Shown here: piece by piece, positions 51,881 to 60,934 of the stretch
How positions within the stretch are numbered: position 1 is the stretch's first letter
Layout: each line of letters starts with the position of its first letter
Assembly (NCBI GenBank): GCA_029335875.2
Contig: JARJMZ020000010.1
Span: 50,675 to 114,674 of the forward strand
Source: Thermoprotei archaeon
Lineage (GTDB): Archaea > Thermoproteota > Thermoprotei_A > Sulfolobales > Acidilobaceae
Length of the DNA: 64,000 bases
Reading direction: 5' to 3'
Notes under the pieces: generated by a model
Told to the model about the DNA's origin: nothing
Seen by the model: only the letters and a program-made list of their open reading frames with translations
The model's database searches: none
Made by a program: the position numbers and the translations under genes

Positions 51881-52684
51881 CTATTCGGGGGGTTTAAGTT
51901 TCTTCTCGAGGAACGCTTTCATCCTCTCTTTAGCGTCTTTCCCTATTGAGAGTTCTGCTAGGGCTCTGAGGGCCCCATCTAGGGAGGCTTTAAACTTTTC
52001 CAGGGAGAGTGTCTTTATGGCTTTGAGGGAGCTGGCTGGCGTTAGCGTTGACATTTCCTTGGCTGTCTTGATAGCCTCTTTTAACAGTTCTTCTCTCTCG
52101 ACGATCTTATCTATGAGGCCTAGCTCGAGGGCTTCGGAATCAGCTATCCTATCTCCCGTTATTGCTAGCTGCCTAGCCCTCCTGAAGCCTATTACGTCGA
52201 CCCCCACTGTTAATAGTAGCGGCGGTATTAGCCCTATTCTCGACTCGGGGAACGATATCCATGAGCCCCTTGAAGCTATAACATAGTCTGCTAGGAGGAG
52301 TATTTCAGCCCCTCCCCCAGCAGCAAGGCCGTTGACAGCGGCCACCACAGGCTTCCCGCAGCCTGCTAAAGCCTCTACTGTAGATTTTACGAGATCGAAG
52401 AACTCTAGGGCGTCGCCCAGGCTCTCCAGATTATACATTTCTCCTATGTCGTCGCTGGAGCTGAAAGCCCTCCCACTCCCAGTTAATACTATGCCGTCCA
52501 CGCTGCTCTCACACTTCTCGGTTAAAGCCTCCCTAAGGCTAGACCATAACTCTCTATTTAAGGCGTTAAGCTTCTCCGGCCTCTCAAGCTTCAGTATGGC
52601 CACATTATCCACTACCTCAACACTGAGGGGCTTTAAAGACCCCGCTCCACCCCCTTCCACTATAGCTCCCCCCTTCAGCCCCAC
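51881..52684 (-). CDS. Enoyl-CoA hydratase/isomerase family protein
   Basis: The product has the crotonase fold: VAILKLERPEKLNALNRELW, FSSSDDIGEMYNL, the oxyanion-hole segment AAVNGLAAGGGAEILLLADY and SFPESRIGLIPPLL carrying the second catalytic Glu. It hydrates or isomerises acyl-CoA double bonds. The frame begins at GTG 52684, overlapping the KH gene by 10 bases. Several downstream GTG codons are possible starts, because the first ~20 residues are glycine-rich and unlike the family. Confidence 0.88.
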   Translation of the reverse strand: MGLKGGAIVEGGGAGSLKPLSVEVVDNVAILKLERPEKLNALNRELWSSLREALTEKCESSVDGIVLTGSGRAFSSSDDIGEMYNLESLGDALEFFDLVKSTVEALAGCGKPVVAAVNGLAAGGGAEILLLADYVIASRGSWISFPESRIGLIPPLLLTVGVDVIGFRRARQLAITGDRIADSEALELGLIDKIVEREELLKEAIKTAKEMSTLTPASSLKAIKTLSLEKFKASLDGALRALAELSIGKDAKERMKAFLEKKLKPPE

Positions 52685-53253
52685 ATTTTAAGCCTCTCCC
52701 TCTTCCTAACCCCCCTCATCACCGATTCCAGGTGCTTGTATACTGTGCTGTGCATTCTACCCTCTATTAGCATTTGGATGGCTTCCCTAGCAGCCATAGC
52801 CCTCTCATACTCGCCTATTATGGCTATGTGGTGCTCGCCCACGTGTATGTATGTTCCAGTAAGCTCTTCCAGGGTTTTCCTCGTTTTACCCCCCTCACCT
52901 ATTATCCTCCCTTTGACCCTCTTCATGTGGCTCTCCTTATCCCCTATGGTTTCCTTAAGGTCGATCACTATGAGGACGTGGTCGTCGCTGATGAGGCTCA
53001 TAGCCTTATCGTGGGGGAACCCGTAGGCTATAGCTTTCACTATTTCAGCCGCCTTCATAACGTTCACGGGGGACACTGTTCCCGGGTCGCCCTCAACTAT
53101 AACCATGGAGTTCTCAGTGTCCACAGATATGGATACGCCCAGCCTACTAGCTATCTCCCTTTTAACGCTGCCCCCGCTCCCTATGACGGCTCCAATCCTC
53201 TCGGGCGGGACTTTAACGAATATCCTGGGCCTCAAACCCTGACCTCCAGACAT
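52675..53253 (-). CDS. KH domain RNA-binding protein (Pno1/Dim2-like)
   Basis: The 192-residue product has two KH domains. The first is IFVKVPPERIGAVIGSGGSV, and the second contains RIIGEGGKTRKTLEELTGTY. Such archaeal proteins, homologues of Krr1/Pno1, help 16S rRNA maturation and are commonly neighbours of Rio1 and aIF1A, as here. It starts at ATG 53253, overlapping the Rio1 gene end by 22 bases. Translation of the whole cluster is probably coupled. Confidence 0.9.
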   Translation of the reverse strand: MSGGQGLRPRIFVKVPPERIGAVIGSGGSVKREIASRLGVSISVDTENSMVIVEGDPGTVSPVNVMKAAEIVKAIAYGFPHDKAMSLISDDHVLIVIDLKETIGDKESHMKRVKGRIIGEGGKTRKTLEELTGTYIHVGEHHIAIIGEYERAMAAREAIQMLIEGRMHSTVYKHLESVMRGVRKRERLKMWG

Positions 53254-54026
53254 TTCAACACTACACCTCTAAGCTCCTCGAGAGGCTCAACATTAATATA
53301 ATCTGAGAAAAACCGGTGAACGTTTAAGAGGTCCCTCTCCAGAAACTCCATAGACCTAGGATGCTCTAAGTCCACAGCTTGAGACACGTCTATAATCCAC
53401 GGCTTCCCATCAAATATCATCACATTATACTCGCTGAGGTCGGCGTGGACGAGGCTGGCTTTACAGACGAGAGTCTCTATTTGAGTTTTAAGGTCCAAGT
53501 ATATGGCTTTAAACTCCTCGACTTCAAGCTCCCCGGCAACCTCCACAAGGAGGGGGGCCCTATACCCCTCTTCACCTATAAACTCCATTACTAGAACGTT
53601 GCCGGCGAACGCTATGGGCCTGGGCACCCTCACCCCACTCTCATACATTCTCTTAAGGTTCCTATACTCTTTCTTAGCCCACTCGTATATGAGCCTTCTA
53701 AAGTTTGTCTCAAAGATCCCTTCAAACCTCGGGTCTCCCTCGATGTATTTCCTGATGCTCTTCTTGAAATCGCTCGTCTCCGTCAAGTATATTTTAACAG
53801 CTAGATCCTCCCCCTTCCAGCCTTTAGCCCAGTATACTCTAGACTCTTTCCCAGAACTTATAGCGCCCTTCAGCTCCCTCAACACTTTCCTAGACTCAAG
53901 CCTGTATATGAAGCCCATAGTTATAGAGTCGAATACTTCCTCAACAATCTTGAACATGTCAGCGTCTTTGACCCGCTCGCTCTCTTCTCTAAACCTCTTA
54001 AGCCGCCTAGCCCTCTTTCTTACCAC
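53232..54026 (-). CDS. rio1: RIO1 family atypical protein kinase
   Basis: The 264-residue product is a RIO kinase. It shows SSGKESRVYWAKGWKGEDLA (glycine loop plus STGKE-like motif), the lysine in LAVKIYLTET, catalytic HADLSEYNVM and metal-binding WIIDVSQAVDLEHP. In eukaryotes Rio1 acts late in 40S maturation, and a similar small-subunit role is assumed in archaea. It starts at GTG 54026. aIF1A ends 4 bases upstream and the KH gene overlaps its 3' end. Confidence 0.93.
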   Translation of the reverse strand: MVRKRARRLKRFREESERVKDADMFKIVEEVFDSITMGFIYRLESRKVLRELKGAISSGKESRVYWAKGWKGEDLAVKIYLTETSDFKKSIRKYIEGDPRFEGIFETNFRRLIYEWAKKEYRNLKRMYESGVRVPRPIAFAGNVLVMEFIGEEGYRAPLLVEVAGELEVEEFKAIYLDLKTQIETLVCKASLVHADLSEYNVMIFDGKPWIIDVSQAVDLEHPRSMEFLERDLLNVHRFFSDYINVEPLEELRGVVLKCLEVRV

Positions 54027-54029
54027 GCT

Positions 54030-54347
54030 TTAAACACCTTCGAGCATGGCCTCAGATATTAACCCCATATCTATAAGCCTTCTAACCTCATCCCTCTCAT
54101 ACCTATAGACTACCTCACCCTTCTTATCCCTAGTGCCCCACGGGAGGAAAAGCACCACATCCCTCTCTTTTATCCAAACCTTCCTACGCATCTTCCCAGG
54201 TATCCTAGCCATGTAAGTCTCGTCGTCAGTGCAGAAAACTTCTAGAAACCCCGCCCCAACAATCCTCCTAACTACGCAAAGCACAGTACCCTCCTCAGGT
54301 CTGGGCAGGGGCATCCCCCCCTCAGACCCTTTAACGTCCCTGCTCAA
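54030..54347 (-). CDS. Translation initiation factor aIF1A
   Basis: The product is a single OB-fold protein: RPEEGTVLCVVRRIVGAGFL, EVFCTDDETYMARIPGKMRR and KERDVVLFLPWG. This matches archaeal aIF1A, which binds the A site of the small subunit during start-codon selection. The open frame reaches 54383, overlapping NMD3. TTG 54347 (SRDVKGSEGG...) gives a more usual length and is chosen; the ATG at 54314 is another option. The C-terminal helix (YERDEVRRLIDMGLI) is intact. Confidence 0.9.
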   Translation of the reverse strand: MSRDVKGSEGGMPLPRPEEGTVLCVVRRIVGAGFLEVFCTDDETYMARIPGKMRRKVWIKERDVVLFLPWGTRDKKGEVVYRYERDEVRRLIDMGLISEAMLEGV

Positions 54348-55446
54348 CTCGAGCCTCACCCAATACATATAGTTGATCTCCAAGCTGATAAACTAGGTAG
54401 TAGCCCCCGACTTTTAAGCTGCCAGCATACAGTTTCACCCTGCTCTTCTCAACTTCAACCTTAGACCCCCTACTCTCGTCAATGAAATAAAGTGAGCCCC
54501 CAAGGTCGGCGGTAAACCTATATACTAGAATATTGTAGCCTACGTAGTCGCCGGCATTTAAAACCCTAGACTTAGCTAGATCCTCAAGCCTAGCCTCCAC
54601 GGTCGAGCCTCTACCCAAATCTACCAGGAGAACCCCCCTGGATGTGGGGCCAACATATATGTGGGGGGACCCCATATAGCTCACCAGAGTCCCAGCCCTT
54701 ACATTCAAAACTTTAACCGACAACGCTAGGACGCCCTTCCTCCCGCCGCCGGGCTTAGACCCCGTGGTTTTGAAGGAGGCGCTAACAACCCCTCCCCACT
54801 TGGCTTTAAGCTTTGAAGCTATTATCCTGGCAACATTTTGATCATCAACGAGAATGTCTACCCCCTCCTTCACCTCGTCAACAGATATTATAGAGCTTCT
54901 AGCCCTAGCCCCGAGATCTTCCAGGATAGACCACAGCTCCGCTTTGAAGGCGGAGTCTAGAGGGCCTATGGCTGGCCTCACCTGCACTACAGCATTATAC
55001 CCTGTCTTTGTAGCCCTCTTAGAGCATGAGGGGCACACTGTAGTTGAAACTTTAACCCTGACGGTTTTAACCTCTCCAACCTCCACACCTCCAGATTTCC
55101 CGGAGATCGTGACCTTAACATGGTGAACCCCCGGCTCCTCAACAGCGCCGACGCTAATGTCCCTGACCCAGGCTTCATCAATGTACCTTGTAGGCTTAAT
55201 CTTCTGGCTTAACACTATTAACAAGTACTCTGAAAGAGTCTCTGAAACGCCGCCAACACCGTCGACCCACAAGCCCTGATGCTTGTAGGAGCCGCAAACC
55301 CTGCAGTATGTGAAGTCTATGGATCTAGGTATTTCAGCTACGCCAAACTCGCTTACATAGCATAGGTCGCAGAGGAATCCTATGAAAGGCCTGTCCCCCC
55401 TACCACACTTAGGGCATATCCTGGAGTACACTTCTAAAAGATACAC
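54331..55446 (-). CDS. NMD3-family protein (60S export/maturation factor homolog)
   Basis: The product carries NMD3 zinc motifs near the start (CPKCGRGDRPFIGFLCDLC and FTYCRVCGSYKHQG) and a later CPSCSK, then eIF5A-like domains (GTLVSYMGSPHIYVGPTSRG, YVGYNILVYRF). Eukaryotic Nmd3 binds the 60S interface; the archaeal form probably acts in large-subunit maturation. The open frame extends to 55533, but its first part would overlap the divergent sugar isomerase gene. GTG 55446, just before YLLEVYSRICPKCG, is chosen; GTG 55428 is possible. Confidence 0.9.
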   Translation of the reverse strand: MYLLEVYSRICPKCGRGDRPFIGFLCDLCYVSEFGVAEIPRSIDFTYCRVCGSYKHQGLWVDGVGGVSETLSEYLLIVLSQKIKPTRYIDEAWVRDISVGAVEEPGVHHVKVTISGKSGGVEVGEVKTVRVKVSTTVCPSCSKRATKTGYNAVVQVRPAIGPLDSAFKAELWSILEDLGARARSSIISVDEVKEGVDILVDDQNVARIIASKLKAKWGGVVSASFKTTGSKPGGGRKGVLALSVKVLNVRAGTLVSYMGSPHIYVGPTSRGVLLVDLGRGSTVEARLEDLAKSRVLNAGDYVGYNILVYRFTADLGGSLYFIDESRGSKVEVEKSRVKLYAGSLKVGGYYLVYQLGDQLYVLGEARVEQGR

Positions 55447-55531
55447 CCTAAAATCAATTATCTGAGCAACCCTTAAAACAGCGTTGAAATTTAAACCCTC
55501 AAACAAGCATTCCCATAGGAGGCGGGAAGGC

Positions 55532-56515
55532 ATGGCCCTGGAACTCCTCTCAAGCTATAACATGTGGCCGGAGCTCTTAGCTGAGGGTTACGAGGCGGGG
55601 TGCTCTGCGGCCTTAAAGTTTGAGGAGGCGCCTAGGAATGTTATAGTGTGCGGGCTTGGGGGTAGCGGTGTCGTCGGGGATTTCCTGAGGGCTCTAAGCA
55701 TTGTTTACAACTTTAAAGTCCCCGTTAACGTCATTAAAGACTATCGTCTACCACCGTGGGTTGAGGATTCCCTAGTAGTTACTGTAAGCTATTCCGGGGA
55801 GACCCTGGAGACCCTTAAATGCTTCAAGGAAGCTGTGGAGCGCGGGGCTAGAGTAGCTGTTATAACGAGCGGGGGCAGGCTGGAATCCGAGGCTTCCAGA
55901 ATAGGGGCTCCCGTGGTTAGAGCTAGGGCGGGGCTCCTCCCGAGGGTTGCGCTGCCCTCGATGCTGGGGGGTCTCATAGGAGTCACAGACTCCATAAGAG
56001 CCTCCAGCGTGTACCATGAGGAGGTCCTGGAGGCCTACCATGAGCTTAGAAACGTCACAGTAGATGATGCCGAGCCGTACGCTAACCTAGTCTCGGAGAG
56101 CGACATCACTATTATAGGGGCGTGCGGCCCCCACTCAATAGTAGCTGAAAGGTGGAGGCAGGAGCTGAGCGAAAACTCGAAAATACTGGCTAAAACAGAG
56201 TCATACCCGGAGTCGGCCCACAACGACATAGTAGCATGGCAGACTAAGAGGAACATTAGAGTAAAGTTCATAGCCGTAAAAGGAGGAGATAAAGTGTGTG
56301 AAGCCATAATGAACTATGTGACTGAAATATATAAAAGACAAGGAGAAACCCTAGAACTAAAACTAGGGCAGCCGAGCCTGGCGAGCATGCTGAAAGGAGC
56401 CCTAATAGCGGGCTACGCGTCAACAATAGCGGCGGCAAAGAGAGGAGTAGACCCTGCAGCCACACCTCTAATAGCGGGGTATAAGAAAATGCTAGGCGAA
56501 AACCTGAAACCATGA
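55532..56515 (+). CDS. Bifunctional phosphoglucose/phosphomannose isomerase
   Basis: The product belongs to the PGI/PMI family. It has VIVCGLGGSGVVGDFL near residue 45, the SIS-domain VVTVSYSGETLETLKCFKEA, LPSMLGGLIGV, the catalytic Glu/His segment TESYPESAHNDIVAWQ, and a C-terminal helix. It interconverts glucose-6-phosphate or mannose-6-phosphate with fructose-6-phosphate and is the usual crenarchaeal sugar isomerase. ATG 55532 follows GGAGGCGGGAAGG. An upstream in-frame ATG 55484 lacks a binding site and lies inside NMD3. Confidence 0.92.
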   Translation: MALELLSSYNMWPELLAEGYEAGCSAALKFEEAPRNVIVCGLGGSGVVGDFLRALSIVYNFKVPVNVIKDYRLPPWVEDSLVVTVSYSGETLETLKCFKEAVERGARVAVITSGGRLESEASRIGAPVVRARAGLLPRVALPSMLGGLIGVTDSIRASSVYHEEVLEAYHELRNVTVDDAEPYANLVSESDITIIGACGPHSIVAERWRQELSENSKILAKTESYPESAHNDIVAWQTKRNIRVKFIAVKGGDKVCEAIMNYVTEIYKRQGETLELKLGQPSLASMLKGALIAGYASTIAAAKRGVDPAATPLIAGYKKMLGENLKP

Positions 56516-56809
56516 ACCCTACAGCCTAAAAGCCTCCACTAGAATCTTTAAAGCAAACAAACTAAGCTAAGCCCCCCACACATAGAGTCTCCCGGGAGCC
56601 CCAAGCTATGAGTGTAAGGAGAAATTAGGCGCGGAAAGGGCGCTCTAATAAATGCGCCCCTAACAGTCCACGGGCCTCTAAAGAATCTAATGGGGCCCGA
56701 CGTTATGGGAGCAGCGCCTTGGCCAGAACGGCTACCCAAATACTGGGATTATATGGGGCTGGCTCGGAGGGTTTCCGGGTAAGGGTTCGCCGGGACCTAT
56801 GTTGGGGGG
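56516..56809. other. 294-base gap between convergent genes, with a GC-rich hairpin
   Basis: No gene found. GGGCGC-TCTAATAAAT-GCGCCC at 56638-56659 forms a perfect six-base stem and may end the isomerase or the clp1 transcript. A weak resemblance of 56690-56712 to the decayed element was noticed but not enough to call. Confidence 0.35.
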
Positions 56810-58045
56810 TTACCATTTGGCTTTCCCCGTCAATGTTTCCACGTCTATTTTTACTTTCCCTATTTCTATTTTCCTTATTGGGCCTTGGTATGGGGTTATT
56901 ATAGTTATGGTTTTCGTTTCGTAGTTCACCTTATCTATGACGCCTGGGTGTACCCCTTCCCCGTGGATTGCTGCGATGAGCCCTTTTTCCCAGCCTTGTG
57001 GTATTAGTTTTGCTTCTAGGTTTGCGGGCGGCCTCCCCCTATATACTGCTGTTATTGAGCCTTCCCCAGCTCTCTCCGCGTACACTATGTTTGGAGCCAT
57101 GTTCTTGAACACTGTTTTTTCCAGGGGGCTCCCCGCGAATATGGGGGCCCCCTCGATTACCGTTTCCTCTACTTTCACAGGCCTAGGCTTTGATCCTGAG
57201 AGTTTCTGGGCTAGGAGCCTCTCCCTGTGTAGTCTTCTCTCCTCGAGACTCTTGGAGCCTTTCACAAGCCTCGGGAGGCTCAAGACTTCTATGGAAGTTT
57301 CCTTTAAAACCCTAACCTCGCCCTCCCCTAAGCCTATAGTCACTATAAGGTCTGCGCCTACAGCATCTGCCAGCATAGCTTTACTCTCGAGACCCTTGGG
57401 GGGCGTAACCCAGCCGTCCGTGTCTACAACCAGGGGGCCTTCAGCCACCCTTGAAAGCCTAGAAGCGCAACCCAGATACTTATCCAGAGAGTCGCTGGGG
57501 GTGAAAGAGCCTATAAAACAGGGCTCCACAAGAGAGAAGGAGCCGGAGAACCCCGGGATCCCCGGGGGCTCCAACACCGCTACAGCCTCAAAGCCGGGGC
57601 AGAAAACCTCGTTCTGGCCCACGTCAACAGTCAAATACCAAGCCCTCAAACCCCTCAAGAGCACCTTATTAGAAACCCAGAAAGCCATAGTGCTCTTACC
57701 CGAGTCGACTGGACCCACGAAAACAACCCTCCCATACCTTGAGATCTCCAGGGCTAAACCATCAAGCCCCTCATACTCCCCAGAGCCTAGAGGCTTGAGA
57801 GCCCCACCACCAGGGAAAACATCCAAAACACCATCAACCCTAACAGGAACACTCCTACCAACAGGGACGACGAAAGAACCCCCAACACCAAGAGGATACC
57901 CTAAAACCTCCACAACACCATCAACAACCCTAAAACTCGAAGGCCCCACAGCCAAATAAGAGCCTGAAAACCTAGAAGGCACAACAACCCCCACAGAAAC
58001 CTTAATGGAAGCTGAACCCTTAAACACTGATGAAACACAAGCCAA
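56810..58045 (-). CDS. Polynucleotide 5'-kinase, Clp1/Grc3 family
   Basis: The 411-residue product is an archaeal Clp1-like kinase. It has an N-terminal beta-rich domain, the P-loop VVFVGPVDSGKSTMAFWVSN near residue 109, LTVDVGQNEVFCPG, the LVVDTDGWVTPPKGLE region and a C-terminal beta domain with VIDKVNYETKTITIITPYQG. Clp1 enzymes phosphorylate the 5' hydroxyl of RNA or DNA in RNA processing. It starts at TTG or GTG 58045. The second decayed element lies upstream. Confidence 0.9.
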   Translation of the reverse strand: MACVSSVFKGSASIKVSVGVVVPSRFSGSYLAVGPSSFRVVDGVVEVLGYPLGVGGSFVVPVGRSVPVRVDGVLDVFPGGGALKPLGSGEYEGLDGLALEISRYGRVVFVGPVDSGKSTMAFWVSNKVLLRGLRAWYLTVDVGQNEVFCPGFEAVAVLEPPGIPGFSGSFSLVEPCFIGSFTPSDSLDKYLGCASRLSRVAEGPLVVDTDGWVTPPKGLESKAMLADAVGADLIVTIGLGEGEVRVLKETSIEVLSLPRLVKGSKSLEERRLHRERLLAQKLSGSKPRPVKVEETVIEGAPIFAGSPLEKTVFKNMAPNIVYAERAGEGSITAVYRGRPPANLEAKLIPQGWEKGLIAAIHGEGVHPGVIDKVNYETKTITIITPYQGPIRKIEIGKVKIDVETLTGKAKW

Positions 58046-58138
58046 ACCGCCAATGAAATGTTAGTAAACCGGAGACTACAATATCATGCGAACCCCCACC
58101 CAAGCCCCCCCTGAAACCATAGACAGTCTTCCAGGGTA

Positions 58139-58380
58139 AAAGTAAAATCAGAATATTTTGGTTAACACGGCTACTTAGAGACATTCAAGAACATAATAAC
58201 GCAAACCATGAAGACCTAGAGCTAAGTTTAAAGGCTCCCCATTATGTGAGACCACCCCGATGACGGCTAAGCCGCCAGAGGTGAACGCAGGACAGCCCCA
58301 GTAACGCCCGCCTATGGAGCCCTTAATGGGCCGGGGGAAACCGGGTCCATTATCATGTGATATTGAGTTCTGGCGACCAC
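58139..58380 (+). mobile_element. Decayed IS605-type tnpB 3'-end/omega-RNA element, copy 2 (best preserved)
   Basis: The core 58163-58380 pairs with 46177-46391. One frame gives RDIQEHNNANHEDLELSL, reminiscent of the TnpB DRDxNAAxNI end, then APHYVRPPR before a stop. A shifted frame gives MTAKPPEVNAGQPQ, a stop, then RPPMEPLMGRGKPGPLSCDI, a Pro/Gly-rich tail of the type found at archaeal TnpB C-termini. The right end is TATTGAGTTCTGGCGACCAC. Nearby GC-rich palindromes could fold as an omega-RNA. No transposase frame upstream. The remaining gap 58381-58482 holds nothing else. Confidence 0.6.
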
Positions 58381-58482
58381 TTAGTGGGGGGTCGCTAGGC
58401 TACATAGACTGTTGAAAACGGGGAGAACAGGATATTAAAGTAGGGGAAAAACTAATAAAGAGTTGGGCCTCGCATTATAAAG

Positions 58483-60768
58483 TTATGGTTCTCCTCCGCG
58501 TCTATATACGAAGAAGCCGCCTGTAAACCTATATAGTATTATGCCGATTACCACGCCTATCACGCCGGCTGCTACGAGAGTCATGGGTTCCGCTGTTATG
58601 AGAGTTTCGGTCTCTGTTATTGTCCTTTGCTGGACTTGAGTAATTGTTTCGTAGTTGATTACCGTTTGCGTTATAGGCGTCTTTTCAGTCACGGTTGTTG
58701 TTGCATAATGGGTTACATGCCTGGTATCTGTAACTGTTCGTATGGCTGTTGTGGTTGTAGTCACGGTTACAGGGGTAGTGACTGTAACAGGTGTTGTGAC
58801 GGTGACGGGGGCTGGCATGGTTATGGGTAGTGGTGGTGCTATGGCGTCTTTAGGCTTCTCTATGCCGAGTATTTGGGATACTGTGGGGGCCACGTTGAGC
58901 GAGCTTATAAGCCCTAGATAGCCGGCTTTAACGTTCCCCCCGTAGGCTATGAAAGTGGCGTGCAGGTCTTTATACCATGGTAGTATTGTTCCATGATCTG
59001 CTACGAGGGTTTTTAGAGGGGTTGCTGGCGTGAACACTACAGCCCTGCCATCCCTAATTGTGGGGACTCCGCCGAAAGCGGTGTACCCGCATTTTGTTGA
59101 GACCACTACGTCCCCCGTCCTCTCTCCCCAGAGTCCTAGTATGTGGGCTTGACCCCTGTCTATGGCTAGGTCGAAGACGGGCTCTCCTGTATCCGGGTCT
59201 CTCACGCTCTGGAGAGTGTCTATGACAGCCTTAACTACGAGATTGTATTCTTCGGGTTTAACAATACCCTGCTCCCTACCTTCCACGTTGACGAATATGT
59301 GGCCGTGAGAAGAGAACCAGGCTTTGGTCTCGTTGAGGGCCACGCTGCCGCCCCTAACGGATAATAGGCCGGCGTTGTATAGTATTGCATTCACGTTGAT
59401 AATGTATTTGACGGGGCACTGCCCGTGGTCTGACGTTACTATGAGCACCGTATTCCTCAAATCTATGTTGGCTAGTATGGCGGCTACAAACTCGTCGGAC
59501 ATCTTGTAGGCTTCTAGTATGAGCCCCCTATAGTACTCCTCCATTTCAGGGCTGTAATAAGGCATATCCTTATATAGCATGCCCAGGAACTGGTGGTAGA
59601 CGTTGTCGACTATGGGAGTGTAGGTCATTATGAGATCCCAGTCGGCGTTTTTCATGACGTATAGTGTGAACTCCATGAAGAACTTGTTCGTGAAAGCCAC
59701 AGTCTCCATGAATGTCTTAACATCTATCCACCCGTTTTGGAGGGCGAACCAGTCGCCGTCCGTGAAAGCCCCCACTTTAACTACCACGTTATTCCACACT
59801 CCCATAGCTAGTTTCTCGTTGTTGAACCAGGGGGTGTTTAGGGGTCTCGTTATGCCCCTATACAGCCTTAAGTCCCCGGGGTCTAGTTTGACTAGTTTAA
59901 ACATGGGGGCTACAACGTAGGTTTGCCCCTTGAATGTTATGGTAGTGTTGAGGGGCTTGCTCCACCCGCCCTCCCTTAAGACTTCAAGTGTTTTAGAGAG
60001 GTCCTTAGCCTCCGGGACTATAGCTAGTAAATCGGGGTTCCCGTAGCCGCTTGTGTCAGCCAGGTAGACGTACCATCGAGAGTCGCCTATCGAGAAGCTC
60101 GACTCCCAAGCATTGTATATGGCTGGAACCCTATATCTGGCTTTGAAATCCTCCACCCCCACCCATCCGGAAGCCTCCCTAACGTCTACGTAAGTAGCCC
60201 TCGGGATATTCCTGTTGTTAGTGTATAGTGTTGAGAACGAGAGGGGCGATACGAAAGCGTCGTAAATGTTGAACAGCCTAGTCCTCTCAGCGTCCACCTT
60301 CCACGCGGGGGGTGTAGACTGGGGGAAGGAGACGACTATTGTTTTAAGGCCGCTCCTCTCAGCCGTGATCCATATGGGCTCAGCATTCATATATCTGCCG
60401 TTGAAACCTGAAACCGTAGATGTAACCCTCGAGCCCGGTAAAACTAGCGAGTTAGCCGTTATCCCAGTAGCCCCCGGCGGGGCCCCACTAGAGAGAGAAG
60501 CGTGGTTGACAGCAGTCGCAGAAGGGTACACGACAACCATGGGGCCGTGAGCGCCCTCTCCAAAGAGCTTCTTAAAAGTCGGCAGCCCATAGGCTGCCGT
60601 CCAGTTATAGAGCCTATAATAGTTGACACTATCAACACTAAGCCACACCACCTTCAACCTACCAGGATCCTCGGCATGACTACTGATGGGCGCCACATGC
60701 CAGGAAAGCATTGCAGCCACTATAAAGAAAGCTATAGCGAGCCTAATGCTTAACTTCGTGAAACTCAC
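58483..60768 (-). CDS. Surface-anchored type I phosphodiesterase/nucleotide pyrophosphatase
   Basis: The product is a large alkaline-phosphatase-superfamily protein. A signal-like helix at residues 8-23 is followed by the metal Asp in VVWLSVDSVNYYRL and the nucleophile Thr near residue 85 in YPSATAVNHASLSSGAPPG. Later metal ligands lie in IVTSDHGQCPV and VADHGTILPWY. The catalytic part is followed by a Thr/Val stalk with three PVTVTT repeats and a C-terminal membrane helix (VAAGVIGVVIGIILYRF). It probably hydrolyses phosphodiesters outside the cell. The frame extends to 60843; GTG 60768 after GAGGTGGG is chosen. Confidence 0.87.
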   Translation of the reverse strand: MSFTKLSIRLAIAFFIVAAMLSWHVAPISSHAEDPGRLKVVWLSVDSVNYYRLYNWTAAYGLPTFKKLFGEGAHGPMVVVYPSATAVNHASLSSGAPPGATGITANSLVLPGSRVTSTVSGFNGRYMNAEPIWITAERSGLKTIVVSFPQSTPPAWKVDAERTRLFNIYDAFVSPLSFSTLYTNNRNIPRATYVDVREASGWVGVEDFKARYRVPAIYNAWESSFSIGDSRWYVYLADTSGYGNPDLLAIVPEAKDLSKTLEVLREGGWSKPLNTTITFKGQTYVVAPMFKLVKLDPGDLRLYRGITRPLNTPWFNNEKLAMGVWNNVVVKVGAFTDGDWFALQNGWIDVKTFMETVAFTNKFFMEFTLYVMKNADWDLIMTYTPIVDNVYHQFLGMLYKDMPYYSPEMEEYYRGLILEAYKMSDEFVAAILANIDLRNTVLIVTSDHGQCPVKYIINVNAILYNAGLLSVRGGSVALNETKAWFSSHGHIFVNVEGREQGIVKPEEYNLVVKAVIDTLQSVRDPDTGEPVFDLAIDRGQAHILGLWGERTGDVVVSTKCGYTAFGGVPTIRDGRAVVFTPATPLKTLVADHGTILPWYKDLHATFIAYGGNVKAGYLGLISSLNVAPTVSQILGIEKPKDAIAPPLPITMPAPVTVTTPVTVTTPVTVTTTTTAIRTVTDTRHVTHYATTTVTEKTPITQTVINYETITQVQQRTITETETLITAEPMTLVAAGVIGVVIGIILYRFTGGFFVYRRGGEP

Positions 60769-60934
60769 TTTCACCCACCTCTTCACTGTAAAGTCTTGAT
60801 AACACAGCCAATATGTTTTCCCTACATAGCACTCTATAAGCAATATTGATCTACTTGATACATACAGGGTTTTAAAGCCCCGCGACCCCCCATTTTTGAG
60901 GAGAAGCTTACAGTAGCTCTAATGGTGGAGATCA

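Noticed and set aside
56690..56712. Further weak match to the element (AATGGGGCCCGACGTTATGG)
   Set aside because: Too short, and neighbouring bases do not align.
56937..57959. 340-codon open frame on the plus strand
   Set aside because: Antisense of the Clp1-like kinase gene, with Pro/Ser/Thr-rich composition typical of a shadow frame; the minus-strand protein has clear Walker and family motifs.
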